NCBI GenBank assembly: GCA_035531955.1 | Contig: DATKRZ010000049.1 | Span: 1 to 6,110, forward strand | Source of the DNA: Bog-756 sp035531955 | Lineage (GTDB): Bacteria; Actinomycetota; Acidimicrobiia; Acidimicrobiales; RAAP-2 | Direction: 5' to 3' | Length of the DNA: 6,110 nt | In this document: piece after piece, positions 1 through 4,617 of the stretch | Numbering within the stretch: position 1 is the first letter of the stretch | How the letters are laid out: each line of letters begins with the position of its first letter | Translations under genes and position numbers: made by a program | The notes under the pieces: generated by a model | Database searches by the model: none | Told to the model about the DNA's origin: nothing | What the model saw: the letters and a program-made list of their open reading frames with translations, nothing else

Positions 1-91
1 CGGTGGACAACCGCCCGAGCACCAGCCCGTCGGCGTCCACCACGTGCCAGGCACGGGTGATATCACTGGGTTTCGGAGAGAACGTGCGCAC
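1..91 (-). CDS. rplM: 50S ribosomal protein uL13, N-terminal part (cut by window edge)
   Basis: Only the first 30 codons are inside the window. Read on the minus strand from a GTG at 91-89 they begin VRTFSPKPSDITRAWHVVDA and continue through a GLVLGRLST segment. This is the usual uL13 start, with the conserved W-x-V-x-DA...LGRLA/S-T pattern. uL13 is an early-assembly protein of the large subunit. The start is fixed by an AAGGA Shine-Dalgarno at 98-102, six bases upstream. No ATG competes. Its position 116 bases after truA matches the common actinobacterial order truA-rplM-rpsI, so rpsI would be expected just beyond base 1, though it is not visible here. The gap may hold its own promoter (see 194-223). 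I am confident of the identity despite the short stretch, because the motif is distinctive and the neighbourhood fits. Confidence 0.9.
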   Translation of the reverse strand, partial: MRTFSPKPSDITRAWHVVDADGLVLGRLST

Positions 92-97
92 AAAAGA

Positions 98-102
98 TCC
101 TT
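98..102 (-). promoter_or_regulatory. Shine-Dalgarno of rplM
   Basis: The minus-strand sequence is AAGGA, ending six bases before the GTG at 91-89. It supports this GTG as the uL13 start and matches the AAGGA sites in front of rpmJ, rpsM, rpsD and rplQ in this window. Confidence 0.75.
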
Positions 103-115
103 GGTTCGGTGATGC

Positions 116-131
116 CGGGATGAGATTCCCG
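116..131 (-). other. small hairpin in the rplM leader
   Basis: A perfect 5-bp inverted repeat (cggga at 116-120 and tcccg at 127-131) with a 6-base loop lies 14 bases upstream of the rplM Shine-Dalgarno. It could be a leader element affecting uL13 expression. A stem this short also arises by chance in GC-rich DNA, so it is listed only as visible structure. Confidence 0.25.
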
Positions 132-193
132 CAGGTACAGGAGACTGACCACAGGGAGATGCCCGCGTAACTGCGAGGACCCAGCGGGTTACC

Positions 194-223
194 AGGATAC
201 GACCAAATCAGGCTGGCGAGCAA
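194..223 (-). promoter_or_regulatory. weak promoter candidate for rplM
   Basis: On the minus strand, TTGCTC (218-223) is followed after 18 bases by TATCCT (194-199). The first matches the sigma-A -35 consensus TTGACA at three positions and the second matches TATAAT at four. It overlaps the 3' end of truA and would give an rplM leader of about 100 bases. The -35 is poor and rplM may simply be read through from truA. Confidence 0.25.
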
Positions 224-1071
224 GCCGGCCCTTGGCCGTAGTCCACCGCCATCAGGGTCAGGCCCCCCGGAGGTGCCGGCTGGGACGCCTGCTGACGATC
301 GGCCGACCGAAGAATCCAGGTGATGTCCGAGGCCCGCTTTCTGCCCCGACCCACGTCGACCAGGGTCCCCACCAGCGACCGGACCATCTGGTGGCAGAAG
401 GCGTTGGCCTCGATCTCGAAGGCCAGCAGCCGCCCAACCACGGGGACCAGGGCCTTGCCCCGGAACCCGTCGACCAACGACCATCGGGCATCGGTGACCC
501 GCCGGAAGATCGGTTCCTCGGCGGTGGTCCCCGGGGCCCGCCGGCAGAAGGCCCGGAAGTCGTGCTCGCCGACCAGGGCGTCGGCGGCGGCGGACATGGT
601 CCGGAGATCAAGCGGGTCGGCGACGTGCCAGGCCAGATTGGCCATCAGCGGATCGGGCACCGGGCCGTTGACCACCAGGTACCGGTACCGCCTCCCGGTG
701 GCCGACCGGCGGGCGCTGAAGGTCAGCGGCACCTCGCCGGCTTCCCGGACCACGATGGCCGGGGCGAGCTGCCGGTTCAGCGATCGCATCACCGCGGCCG
801 GATCGAGTTTCGATCCCACCGCGGCGGGGAGGTCGAAGTGGACGACCTGGTCGAGGGCGTGAACCCCGGCGTCGGTGCGCCCGGCGCAGGTCAGCGCCAC
901 CTCCACCCGGGTCACCCGGCTGAGGGCGTCGGCGAGGGCCCCGCCCACGGTCCGGTGGCCGTTCTGGGCGGCGAACCCCCGGAACCCCGATCCGTCGTAG
1001 GCGACCCGGAGGCGCCAGCGGACGACCTCGGGGTGGGCTCCCCCGGCGGGGGGAGCCACTTCCTCGGTCAC
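208..1071 (-). CDS. truA: tRNA pseudouridine synthase A (positions 38-40)
   Basis: This is a cytoplasmic enzyme that isomerises uridines 38-40 in tRNA anticodon arms. The 287-residue protein opens with a short acidic, Pro/Gly-rich extension (about 1-18) and then a RLRVAYDGSGFRGFAAQ strand near 20-36. The family catalytic motif CAGRTDAGVHALDQVVHFD spans 62-80, with catalytic Asp67. SARRSATGRRYRY (119-131), HDFRAFC (170-176) and the FCHQMVRSLVGTLVDVGRG segment (225-243) complete the TruA pattern. The C-terminus has the family PPGGL...AVDY ending. Length is close to that of other TruA proteins. The GTG start at 1071-1069 overlaps the rplQ TGA as GTGA and has no clear Shine-Dalgarno, which suggests translational coupling to rplQ. 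The first 15 or so residues are poorly constrained, so the exact start is the least certain part. Confidence 0.96.
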   Translation of the reverse strand: MTEEVAPPAGGAHPEVVRWRLRVAYDGSGFRGFAAQNGHRTVGGALADALSRVTRVEVALTCAGRTDAGVHALDQVVHFDLPAAVGSKLDPAAVMRSLNRQLAPAIVVREAGEVPLTFSARRSATGRRYRYLVVNGPVPDPLMANLAWHVADPLDLRTMSAAADALVGEHDFRAFCRRAPGTTAEEPIFRRVTDARWSLVDGFRGKALVPVVGRLLAFEIEANAFCHQMVRSLVGTLVDVGRGRKRASDITWILRSADRQQASQPAPPGGLTLMAVDYGQGPACSPA

Positions 1072-1421
1072 ACCAGTTCGATACGGGCCATCGGGGCGTT
1101 GTCGCCCGGACGGTTGCCCAATTTGAGGATGCGGGTATAGCCGCCCGGCCGCTCGACGTAGCGGGGGCCGATCTCCTCGAACAGCTTGTGGGCCATGTCC
1201 TTGTCCCGGATGAAGGCGACCACCTGGCGCTGGCGGGCGACGCCCCCCTTGGCCGCGGCGGTGATGACCTTCTCGACCTGGGGCCGGAGGGCCTTGGCCT
1301 TGGCCTCGGTGGTCACCAGGTACTCGGCGGCGATCAGCGAGGCGACCATGTTGCCCATCATCGCCTTCTGGTGGGCGGAACTGCCCCCGAACCGGCGGCC
1401 CTTCTTCGGCGTGCCGAGCAT
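1068..1421 (-). CDS. rplQ: 50S ribosomal protein bL17
   Basis: bL17 is a bacterial large-subunit protein near the peptide exit tunnel. The 117-residue product starts MLGTPKKGRRFGGSSAHQKA. It contains the family segment TTEAKAKALRPQVEKVIT (37-54) and closes with RYVERPGGYTRILKL and the GDNAPMARIELV end. Length is normal for the short form, without the C-terminal extensions seen in some actinobacteria. The ATG at 1421-1419 has an AAGGA Shine-Dalgarno at 1432-1436, lying within the last codons of rpoA with a 10-base spacing. The gap to rpoA is only six bases and the stop overlaps the truA start by four bases, so rpoA, rplQ and truA are almost certainly one transcript. Confidence 0.98.
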   Translation of the reverse strand: MLGTPKKGRRFGGSSAHQKAMMGNMVASLIAAEYLVTTEAKAKALRPQVEKVITAAAKGGVARQRQVVAFIRDKDMAHKLFEEIGPRYVERPGGYTRILKLGNRPGDNAPMARIELV

Positions 1422-1427
1422 GGCCGA

Positions 1428-2366
1428 TCAGTCCTTGACCCGCAGGGCGAGACCCCGCTCGTCGAGCTTCTGGAGGACCTCGTCCAGAGACTTCTGCCCG
1501 AAGTTGGTGATGTTCAACAGGTCGTCGAGGGTGCGCTCGACCAGCTCCCCGATGGTGTTGATCTGGGCCCGCTTGAGGCAGTTGCGGGGACGCTCGGTGA
1601 GGTCGAGGTCCTCGATCCGGAGGTCGAGATCCGGAGAGCCGGCGCCCACCGAGCCCACTTCCCCGAGCTCGAGGCCCTGGGGCTCGTCCTCGAGGTCGGC
1701 GACCAGGCCGACCAGGGTCCGGAGGGTGTCACCGGCCGACGCCAGCGCCTCCCGGGGGGTCAGCGACCCGTCGGTCTCGATGTCCAGCACCAGGCGGTCG
1801 AAGTCGGTGGACTGCTCGACCCGGACCGGCTCCACCGTGAAGGCCACCCGCCGGACCGGCGAGAAGATGGCGTCGATGGGGATGACCCCGATCGTGGAGG
1901 ACCGCTTGTTCTTGTCGGCCGACGCATAGCCCCGGCCCCGCTCCACGGTGAGGTCGACCGCCAGCCGGCCCTTGGCGTTCAGGGAGGCGATGTGCTGGGT
2001 GGGGCTGAGGACCTCGACGTCGGCGGTGAGCTGGAGATCGCCGGCGGTGGCGTCGCCCGGCCCCCGCTTGTCGAGGCGGACGGTGACCGGCTCGTCGCTG
2101 TGCACCCGGATCAGGATGTCCTTCAGGTTGAGGATGAGGTCGGTGATGTCCTCCTTCACGCCCGGCAGGGTGGTGAACTCGTGGAGGGCCTCGTCGAACC
2201 GCACCTGGGTGATGGCGGCGCCCGGGATCGACGACAACAGCGTGCGGCGCAGCGAGTTACCGAGCGTGTGGCCGAAGCCGGGGTCGAGCGGGCCTACGGC
2301 GAACCGTTGGCGGTTGTCTTCTTCTTCACCGATTGCTTCGACGGTGGGGCGCTGGATGATGAGCAT
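1428..2366 (-). CDS. rpoA: DNA-directed RNA polymerase subunit alpha
   Basis: The alpha subunit dimerises to nucleate RNA polymerase assembly, and its C-terminal domain contacts UP elements and activators. The 312-residue protein has an N-terminal assembly domain (about 1-225) with GFGHTLGNSLRRTLLSS at 30-46. An acidic/Gly-rich linker (about 226-246) follows, then a C-terminal domain (about 247-312). In that domain IEDLDLTERPRNCLKRAQI aligns with the E. coli DNA-contact helix. R259, N262 and K265 correspond to E. coli R265, N268 and K271, and NFGQKSLDEV (288-297) supplies the second contact segment. The ATG at 2366-2364 is preceded by GAGGAG at 2378-2383. The 89-base leader separating it from rpsD is longer than most gaps here and carries repeated TGATGC units. 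Nothing is truncated. Confidence 0.99.
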   Translation of the reverse strand: MLIIQRPTVEAIGEEEDNRQRFAVGPLDPGFGHTLGNSLRRTLLSSIPGAAITQVRFDEALHEFTTLPGVKEDITDLILNLKDILIRVHSDEPVTVRLDKRGPGDATAGDLQLTADVEVLSPTQHIASLNAKGRLAVDLTVERGRGYASADKNKRSSTIGVIPIDAIFSPVRRVAFTVEPVRVEQSTDFDRLVLDIETDGSLTPREALASAGDTLRTLVGLVADLEDEPQGLELGEVGSVGAGSPDLDLRIEDLDLTERPRNCLKRAQINTIGELVERTLDDLLNITNFGQKSLDEVLQKLDERGLALRVKD

Positions 2367-2390
2367 GCGGATCGTGGCTCCTCGGCAGTG

Positions 2391-2440
2391 TGATGCGTGG
2401 GGTTGATGCTGGTTCGGTTGGCTGGATACTTCGGTGATGC
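2391..2440 (-). repeat. C/A-rich rpoA leader with three GCATCA units
   Basis: The 89-base rpsD-rpoA gap (2367-2455) reads C- and A-rich on the transcribed strand and shows little potential for stems. The hexamer GCATCA (plus-strand TGATGC) appears three times, at 2391-2396, 2404-2409 and 2435-2440. The last copy lies inside an 11-mer, GCATCACCGAA, repeated exactly in the rplM leader at 105-115. It could be an unstructured leader that keeps the ribosome-binding site open or a protein-binding site. The function is unknown and chance is not excluded. Confidence 0.3.
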
Positions 2441-2455
2441 GAACGTCCGGTGGGA

Positions 2456-3103
2456 CTACTTCGAGTACAGCTCGACGATGAGCTGCTCCTGTACGGGCTC
2501 ATCGATGTGCTCGCGCAGTGGCAACGAGAACACCTTGACCTGAAAGCGGTCGCCCTCGGCCTCCAGCCACGGTGGAAGCTGGCGATCGAGGGTATCCATG
2601 TTCCGGCGGACATGGAACATCTCACGGGACGACTGCTTCAGCGCCACCACGTCGTGCTGGCGGACCCGGTAACTGGGGATGGTGACCCGCTTGCCGTTCA
2701 CCAGGACGTGGCCGTGGCGGACGAACTGGCGGGCCTGGGACCGGCTGGCCCCCCATCCGGCCCGGAAGGCCACATTGTCGAGACGCTGCTCGAGCATCCG
2801 GAGGAGGTTCTCCCCGGTGATACCCGGGGCCCGGGACGCCTCCACGTAGAGGTTGTGGAACTGGCGCTCGAGCAGGCCGTAGATACGGCGGGCCTTCTGC
2901 TTCTCCCGCAGCTGGGCCAAGTACTCCGAGCCCTGGCGCATGCGGTCGCGACCGTGCTCCCCCGGAGGGTAGGCCCGGCTGTGGCGATCGGTCACCGCTT
3001 CCGACACCGGGCATTTCATCGAATAGCAGCGCTCACCCTTCAAGAAGAGCTTGGTGCGCTCCCGGCGGCAGAGCCGGCAGACAGGTCCTGTGTAACGAGC
3101 CAT
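2456..3103 (-). CDS. rpsD: 30S ribosomal protein uS4, zinc-binding (C+) form
   Basis: uS4 is a primary 16S rRNA binder that starts 30S assembly. In many bacteria it also represses translation of its own alpha operon. The 215-residue protein has an N-terminal four-cysteine cluster (C9, C12, C26, C31; CxxC-x13-CxxxxC) expected to bind zinc. The conserved YPPGEHG motif is at 45-51 and an S4 RNA-binding domain runs from about 105 to 168, including RQFVRHGHVLVNGKRV. The C-terminus holds the usual EQLIVELYSK end. The ATG at 3103-3101 has AAGGA at 3110-3114, six bases away. It sits 30 bases after rpsK. The cysteine-bearing form is noteworthy because the uS4 of many Streptomyces-type actinobacteria lacks these cysteines, as far as I recall. 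This points to a deeper-branching lineage. Confidence 0.98.
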   Translation of the reverse strand: MARYTGPVCRLCRRERTKLFLKGERCYSMKCPVSEAVTDRHSRAYPPGEHGRDRMRQGSEYLAQLREKQKARRIYGLLERQFHNLYVEASRAPGITGENLLRMLEQRLDNVAFRAGWGASRSQARQFVRHGHVLVNGKRVTIPSYRVRQHDVVALKQSSREMFHVRRNMDTLDRQLPPWLEAEGDRFQVKVFSLPLREHIDEPVQEQLIVELYSK

Positions 3104-3133
3104 GTGTAGTCCTTACGTCCCTTGGTTCCCCGG

Positions 3134-3538
3134 TTAGACCCGACGCCGCTTCTTGGGGCGGCAGCCGTTGTGCGGAATCGGGGTCACGTCCTTGATGCCG
3201 GCCACTTCGATGCCGGCGGCGGCCAGCGACCGGATGGCCGTCTCCCGACCGGAGCCCGGTCCCCGCACCAGCACGTCGACCCGGCGAACGCCGTGCTCCA
3301 TGGCCCGCTTGGCGCACTGCTCGGCGGCCAGCTGGGCGGCGAACGGGGTGGACTTGCGGGAGCCCTTGAACCCGACGTTGCCGGCCGACGCCCAGGCCAG
3401 CACGTTGCCCTCGGGATCGGCGATGGAGACGATGGTGTTGTTGAAGGAGCTCTTGATGTGAGCGATCCCGTAGGTGATGTTCTTCCGCTCCCGGCGACGG
3501 GGCCGACGGGCGGCACCCGGCTTGGTGGTCTTGGCCAT
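3134..3538 (-). CDS. rpsK: 30S ribosomal protein uS11
   Basis: uS11 lies on the 30S platform near the mRNA exit site. The 134-residue protein has a very basic N-terminal tail (1-19), then the core segment IAHIKSSFNNTIVSIADPEG (25-44), AWASAG...GFKGSRKSTPFAAQ (48-69), VRGPGSGRETAIRSL (91-105) and the hallmark DVTPIPHNGCRPKKRRRV end (117-134). All are standard. The ATG shares its A with the last base of the rpsM stop codon (TAATG), a one-base overlap typical of reinitiation coupling. An AAGG at 3549-3552 inside rpsM serves as the Shine-Dalgarno, with a 10-base spacing. Confidence 0.98.
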   Translation of the reverse strand: MAKTTKPGAARRPRRRERKNITYGIAHIKSSFNNTIVSIADPEGNVLAWASAGNVGFKGSRKSTPFAAQLAAEQCAKRAMEHGVRRVDVLVRGPGSGRETAIRSLAAAGIEVAGIKDVTPIPHNGCRPKKRRRV

Positions 3539-3915
3539 TACTTGCGGACCTTCTTCTTTCCGGCGACCGTCTTCTTCGGTCCCTTACGAGTGCGGGCGTT
3601 GGTATGGGTACGTTGGCCGTGGACCGGCAGGCCCTTGCGATGGCGGATGCCCTGGTAACAGCCGATCTCCATCTTGCGCTTGATGTCCTGGGACACGTCG
3701 CGCCGCAGGTCCCCCTCGACGGCCACGTTGGCGTCGATATAGGTGCGGAGGTGGGTGACCTCCTCGTCGGTCAGGTCCCGGACCCGGGTGTCGCGGTTGG
3801 TCCCGGTGGCGTCGCAGATGCGCTGCGCCGTCGTCAGTCCGATGCCGTAGATGTAGGTGAGCGAGATCTCCAACCGCTTCTCGCGGGGGATGTCTACGCC
3901 TGAGATGCGGGCCAC
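3538..3915 (-). CDS. rpsM: 30S ribosomal protein uS13
   Basis: uS13 sits in the 30S head, contacts the large subunit and touches P-site tRNA through its C-terminal tail. The 125-residue protein starts ARISGVDIPREKRLEISLTY after the initiator. It has the YGIG turn (23-26), LTDEEVTHLR (48-57) and the family signature GLPVHGQRTHTNARTRKG (95-112), ending in a lysine-rich tail. The start is a GTG at 3915-3913 with AAGGA at 3923-3927, seven bases away. A second AAGGAA lies about ten bases further upstream, so the site looks like a tandem Shine-Dalgarno. The gene is 38 bases after rpmJ and overlaps rpsK by one base. Confidence 0.98.
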   Translation of the reverse strand: MARISGVDIPREKRLEISLTYIYGIGLTTAQRICDATGTNRDTRVRDLTDEEVTHLRTYIDANVAVEGDLRRDVSQDIKRKMEIGCYQGIRHRKGLPVHGQRTHTNARTRKGPKKTVAGKKKVRK

Positions 3916-3953
3916 AGTGGTTTCCTTACTCTTCCTTGCCGGGTCCGCGAGAC

Positions 3954-4067
3954 CTAACCCTGCCGCTGCTTATGGCGGGGGTTCTCGCAGATGACGACGA
4001 CCCGCCGGTGACGGCGGATCACTTTGCACTTCTCACACATCGGCTTGACGCTGGGTCGAACCTTCAC
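3954..4067 (-). CDS. rpmJ: 50S ribosomal protein bL36, zinc-ribbon (C+) form
   Basis: bL36 is the smallest large-subunit protein and stabilises 23S rRNA with a zinc ribbon. Starting at the GTG at 4067-4065 the product is 37 residues, the exact family length: MKVRPSVKPMCEKCKVIRR to residue 19, ending NPRHKQRQG. The ligands C11, C14, C27 and H32 are all present, so this is the zinc-dependent form. The same frame is open further upstream to an ATG at 4145, but that would add 26 residues unlike any bL36. The GTG has a well placed AAGGA at 4075-4079, seven bases away, so the short start is preferred. It lies 81 bases after infA and 38 bases before rpsM. Confidence 0.96.
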   Translation of the reverse strand: MKVRPSVKPMCEKCKVIRRHRRVVVICENPRHKQRQG

Positions 4068-4074
4068 GTTTCTG

Positions 4075-4079
4075 TCCTT
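4075..4079 (-). promoter_or_regulatory. Shine-Dalgarno that fixes the rpmJ start
   Basis: AAGGA on the minus strand lies seven bases before the GTG at 4067-4065. It decides for the 37-residue bL36 over the longer open frame reaching 4145. Confidence 0.75.
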
Positions 4080-4112
4080 GTCTCGTACTGCTCGTGTCTC
4101 GCTTGCTACCGT

Positions 4113-4144
4113 CACCGCCGGCCGGCGTCGACCCTCCGGCGGCA
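4113..4144 (-). other. GC-rich hairpin between infA and rpmJ
   Basis: A 7-bp perfect GC stem (4115-4121 with 4136-4142) is extended by two possible G-U pairs in RNA and encloses a 14-base loop. It begins only a few bases after the infA stop codon at 4149. No run of U follows on the transcribed strand. It could be a weak or partial terminator, an RNA-processing or stability element, or part of a translational control leader for rpmJ. Read-through is expected because the genes downstream are essential and no strong promoter is evident here. Confidence 0.4.
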
Positions 4145-4148
4145 CCCG

Positions 4149-4373
4149 TCACTTGTAGCGGTAGGTGATCCGTCCTCGGGCCAGGTCGTAGGGGGTGATC
4201 TCCACTTGGACCTTGTCCCCGGGGAGAATCCGGATACGGTGCATCCGCATCTTCCCGGAGCTGTGCGCCAGCACCTTGTGGCCATTCTCCAGTTCGACCC
4301 GGAACATGGCATTGGGGAGCGGCTCGACGACCGTTCCCTCTAACACGATGGCGTCTTCCTTGGGTTTGGGCAG
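4149..4373 (-). CDS. infA: translation initiation factor IF-1
   Basis: IF-1 is a small OB-fold (S1-like) protein that occupies the ribosomal A site and helps IF-2 and IF-3 select initiator tRNA. From the CTG at 4373-4371 the product is 74 residues, beginning (M)PKPKEDAIVLEGTVVEPL. It continues with NAMFRVELENGHKVLAH (21-37), SGKMRMHRIRILPGDKV (39-55) and ends YDLARGRITYRYK. The family is normally 72-73 residues with an N-terminus like MAKKDGVIEIEG, so this start matches in length and alignment. No ATG, GTG or TTG falls at the expected place. The CTG has a strong GAGGAG six bases upstream at 4380-4385. Alternatives are GTG at 4346-4344, which loses the first strand, or distant upstream ATGs without ribosome-binding sites. 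S38 replaces the isoleucine common in AHISGK. Confidence 0.96.
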   Translation of the reverse strand: MPKPKEDAIVLEGTVVEPLPNAMFRVELENGHKVLAHSSGKMRMHRIRILPGDKVQVEITPYDLARGRITYRYK

Positions 4374-4379
4374 GTGAAT

Positions 4380-4385
4380 CTCCTC
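4380..4385 (-). promoter_or_regulatory. Shine-Dalgarno supporting a CTG start for infA
   Basis: GAGGAG on the minus strand ends six bases before CTG at 4373-4371. This ideal spacing selects CTG over the in-frame GTG at 4346-4344 and over upstream ATGs at 4523 and near 4470, neither of which has a comparable site. Confidence 0.7.
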
Positions 4386-4406
4386 GATACTCTGTCGTTC
4401 TGGTCC

Positions 4407-4515
4407 GCTCGGCCAAAAAGGCCAGCGTGCAGCACAGATCGCGACCTGATGATCTGCCCGCACCGCCATCGGAAGCACACCAGGTGGGGCACGACCGGAA
4501 GCGGGGTCGACCCGC
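4407..4515 (-). promoter_or_regulatory. structured infA leader with three hairpins
   Basis: Three inverted repeats follow one another in the non-coding leader. The first is GCGGG/CCCGC at 4501-4515 with a 5-base loop; its centre on the plus strand is the 10-bp palindrome GGGTCGACCC at 4504-4513. The second is CAGATC/GATCTG at 4435-4456 with a 10-base loop. The third is GGCC-TTTTT-GGCC at 4411-4423, extended by a GCT/AGC pairing around one bulged base to 4407-4426. The last ends about 22 bases before the infA Shine-Dalgarno. Together they suggest a leader able to fold and perhaps control infA expression. They match no riboswitch class I recognise, and each stem alone is short. Confidence 0.4.
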
Positions 4516-4537
4516 CATCCCATACCGGCGGCGAGCC

Positions 4538-4554
4538 GAATAGCTATTCTAGCT
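4538..4554. repeat. overlapping palindromes across the -10 region
   Basis: GAATAGCTATTC (4538-4549) is a perfect 12-bp palindrome. It overlaps AGCTA-TTC-TAGCT (4542-4554), a perfect 5-bp inverted repeat with a 3-base centre. Both cover the putative -10 box and start site of the infA promoter and form an AT-rich island in GC-rich surroundings. A second imperfectly centred palindrome, GGCAA-A-TTGCC, lies at 4562-4572 over the -35. They could be operator half-sites. Confidence 0.45.
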
Positions 4555-4574
4555 GCTCGGCGGCAAATTGCCAG
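4546..4574 (-). promoter_or_regulatory. promoter candidate for infA and the downstream alpha cluster
   Basis: On the minus strand CTGGCA (4569-4574) is followed after 17 bases by TAGAAT (4546-4551). These match sigma-A -35 and -10 consensus hexamers at four and five positions. Transcription would begin near 4539, giving a leader of about 165 bases before the infA start. The box lies directly downstream of a terminator-like stem after map, a typical place for a transcription-unit boundary. It is the best promoter candidate in the window. Confidence 0.5.
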
Positions 4575-4580
4575 TTCGAT

Positions 4581-4615
4581 CGGCCCGGAGGGCGTTTCGG
4601 GAGCTTTTCGGGCCG
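4581..4615 (-). terminator. terminator-like inverted repeat after map
   Basis: A perfect 7-bp repeat (CGGCCCG at 4581-4587 and CGGGCCG at 4609-4615) encloses 21 bases and begins three bases after the map stop codon. The loop holds two close copies of CCCGAAA. There is no U tract downstream, so this is not a classical intrinsic terminator. High-GC actinobacteria often use stems without U tracts, so partial termination or 3'-end protection of the secY-adk-map message is plausible. Confidence 0.4.
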
Positions 4616-4617
4616 CC

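Noticed and set aside
162..188. Inverted repeat cccgc/gcggg with a 17-base loop between truA and rplM
   Set aside because: The stem is only five pairs with a long loop and no U tract. It is too weak to call as a terminator.
232..1140. A 302-codon plus-strand open frame opposite truA
   Set aside because: The translated protein is Gly/Pro/His rich and low in complexity with no family resemblance, while the minus strand encodes a complete TruA with its catalytic motif.
1188..2393. A 401-codon open frame on the plus strand opposite rplQ and rpoA
   Set aside because: It is antisense to two certain genes. Its composition (Gly, Asp, Val, Leu and Pro rich, no recognisable motif) is the usual mirror of GC-rich codon bias.
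2450..3109. A 219-codon plus-strand open frame almost exactly opposite rpsD
   Set aside because: The near-identical extent reflects codon periodicity. rpsD is certain from its S4 domain and zinc cluster.
3104..3133. A second AAGGG-like purine run upstream of the rpsD Shine-Dalgarno (and a similar pair before rpsM)
   Set aside because: Tandem purine runs are common in r-protein gaps. The proximal AAGGA sites explain the starts, so no separate function is claimed.
4344..4346. GTG as an alternative infA start, with AAGGA ten bases upstream
   Set aside because: It would yield a 65-residue protein lacking the N-terminal part of the first OB-fold strand, shorter than the family norm. CTG has a better ribosome-binding site and alignment.
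4033..4518. A 161-codon minus-strand frame overlapping infA and rpmJ
   Set aside because: It is out of frame with both real genes, of low complexity, and crosses two intergenic regions. It matches nothing known.
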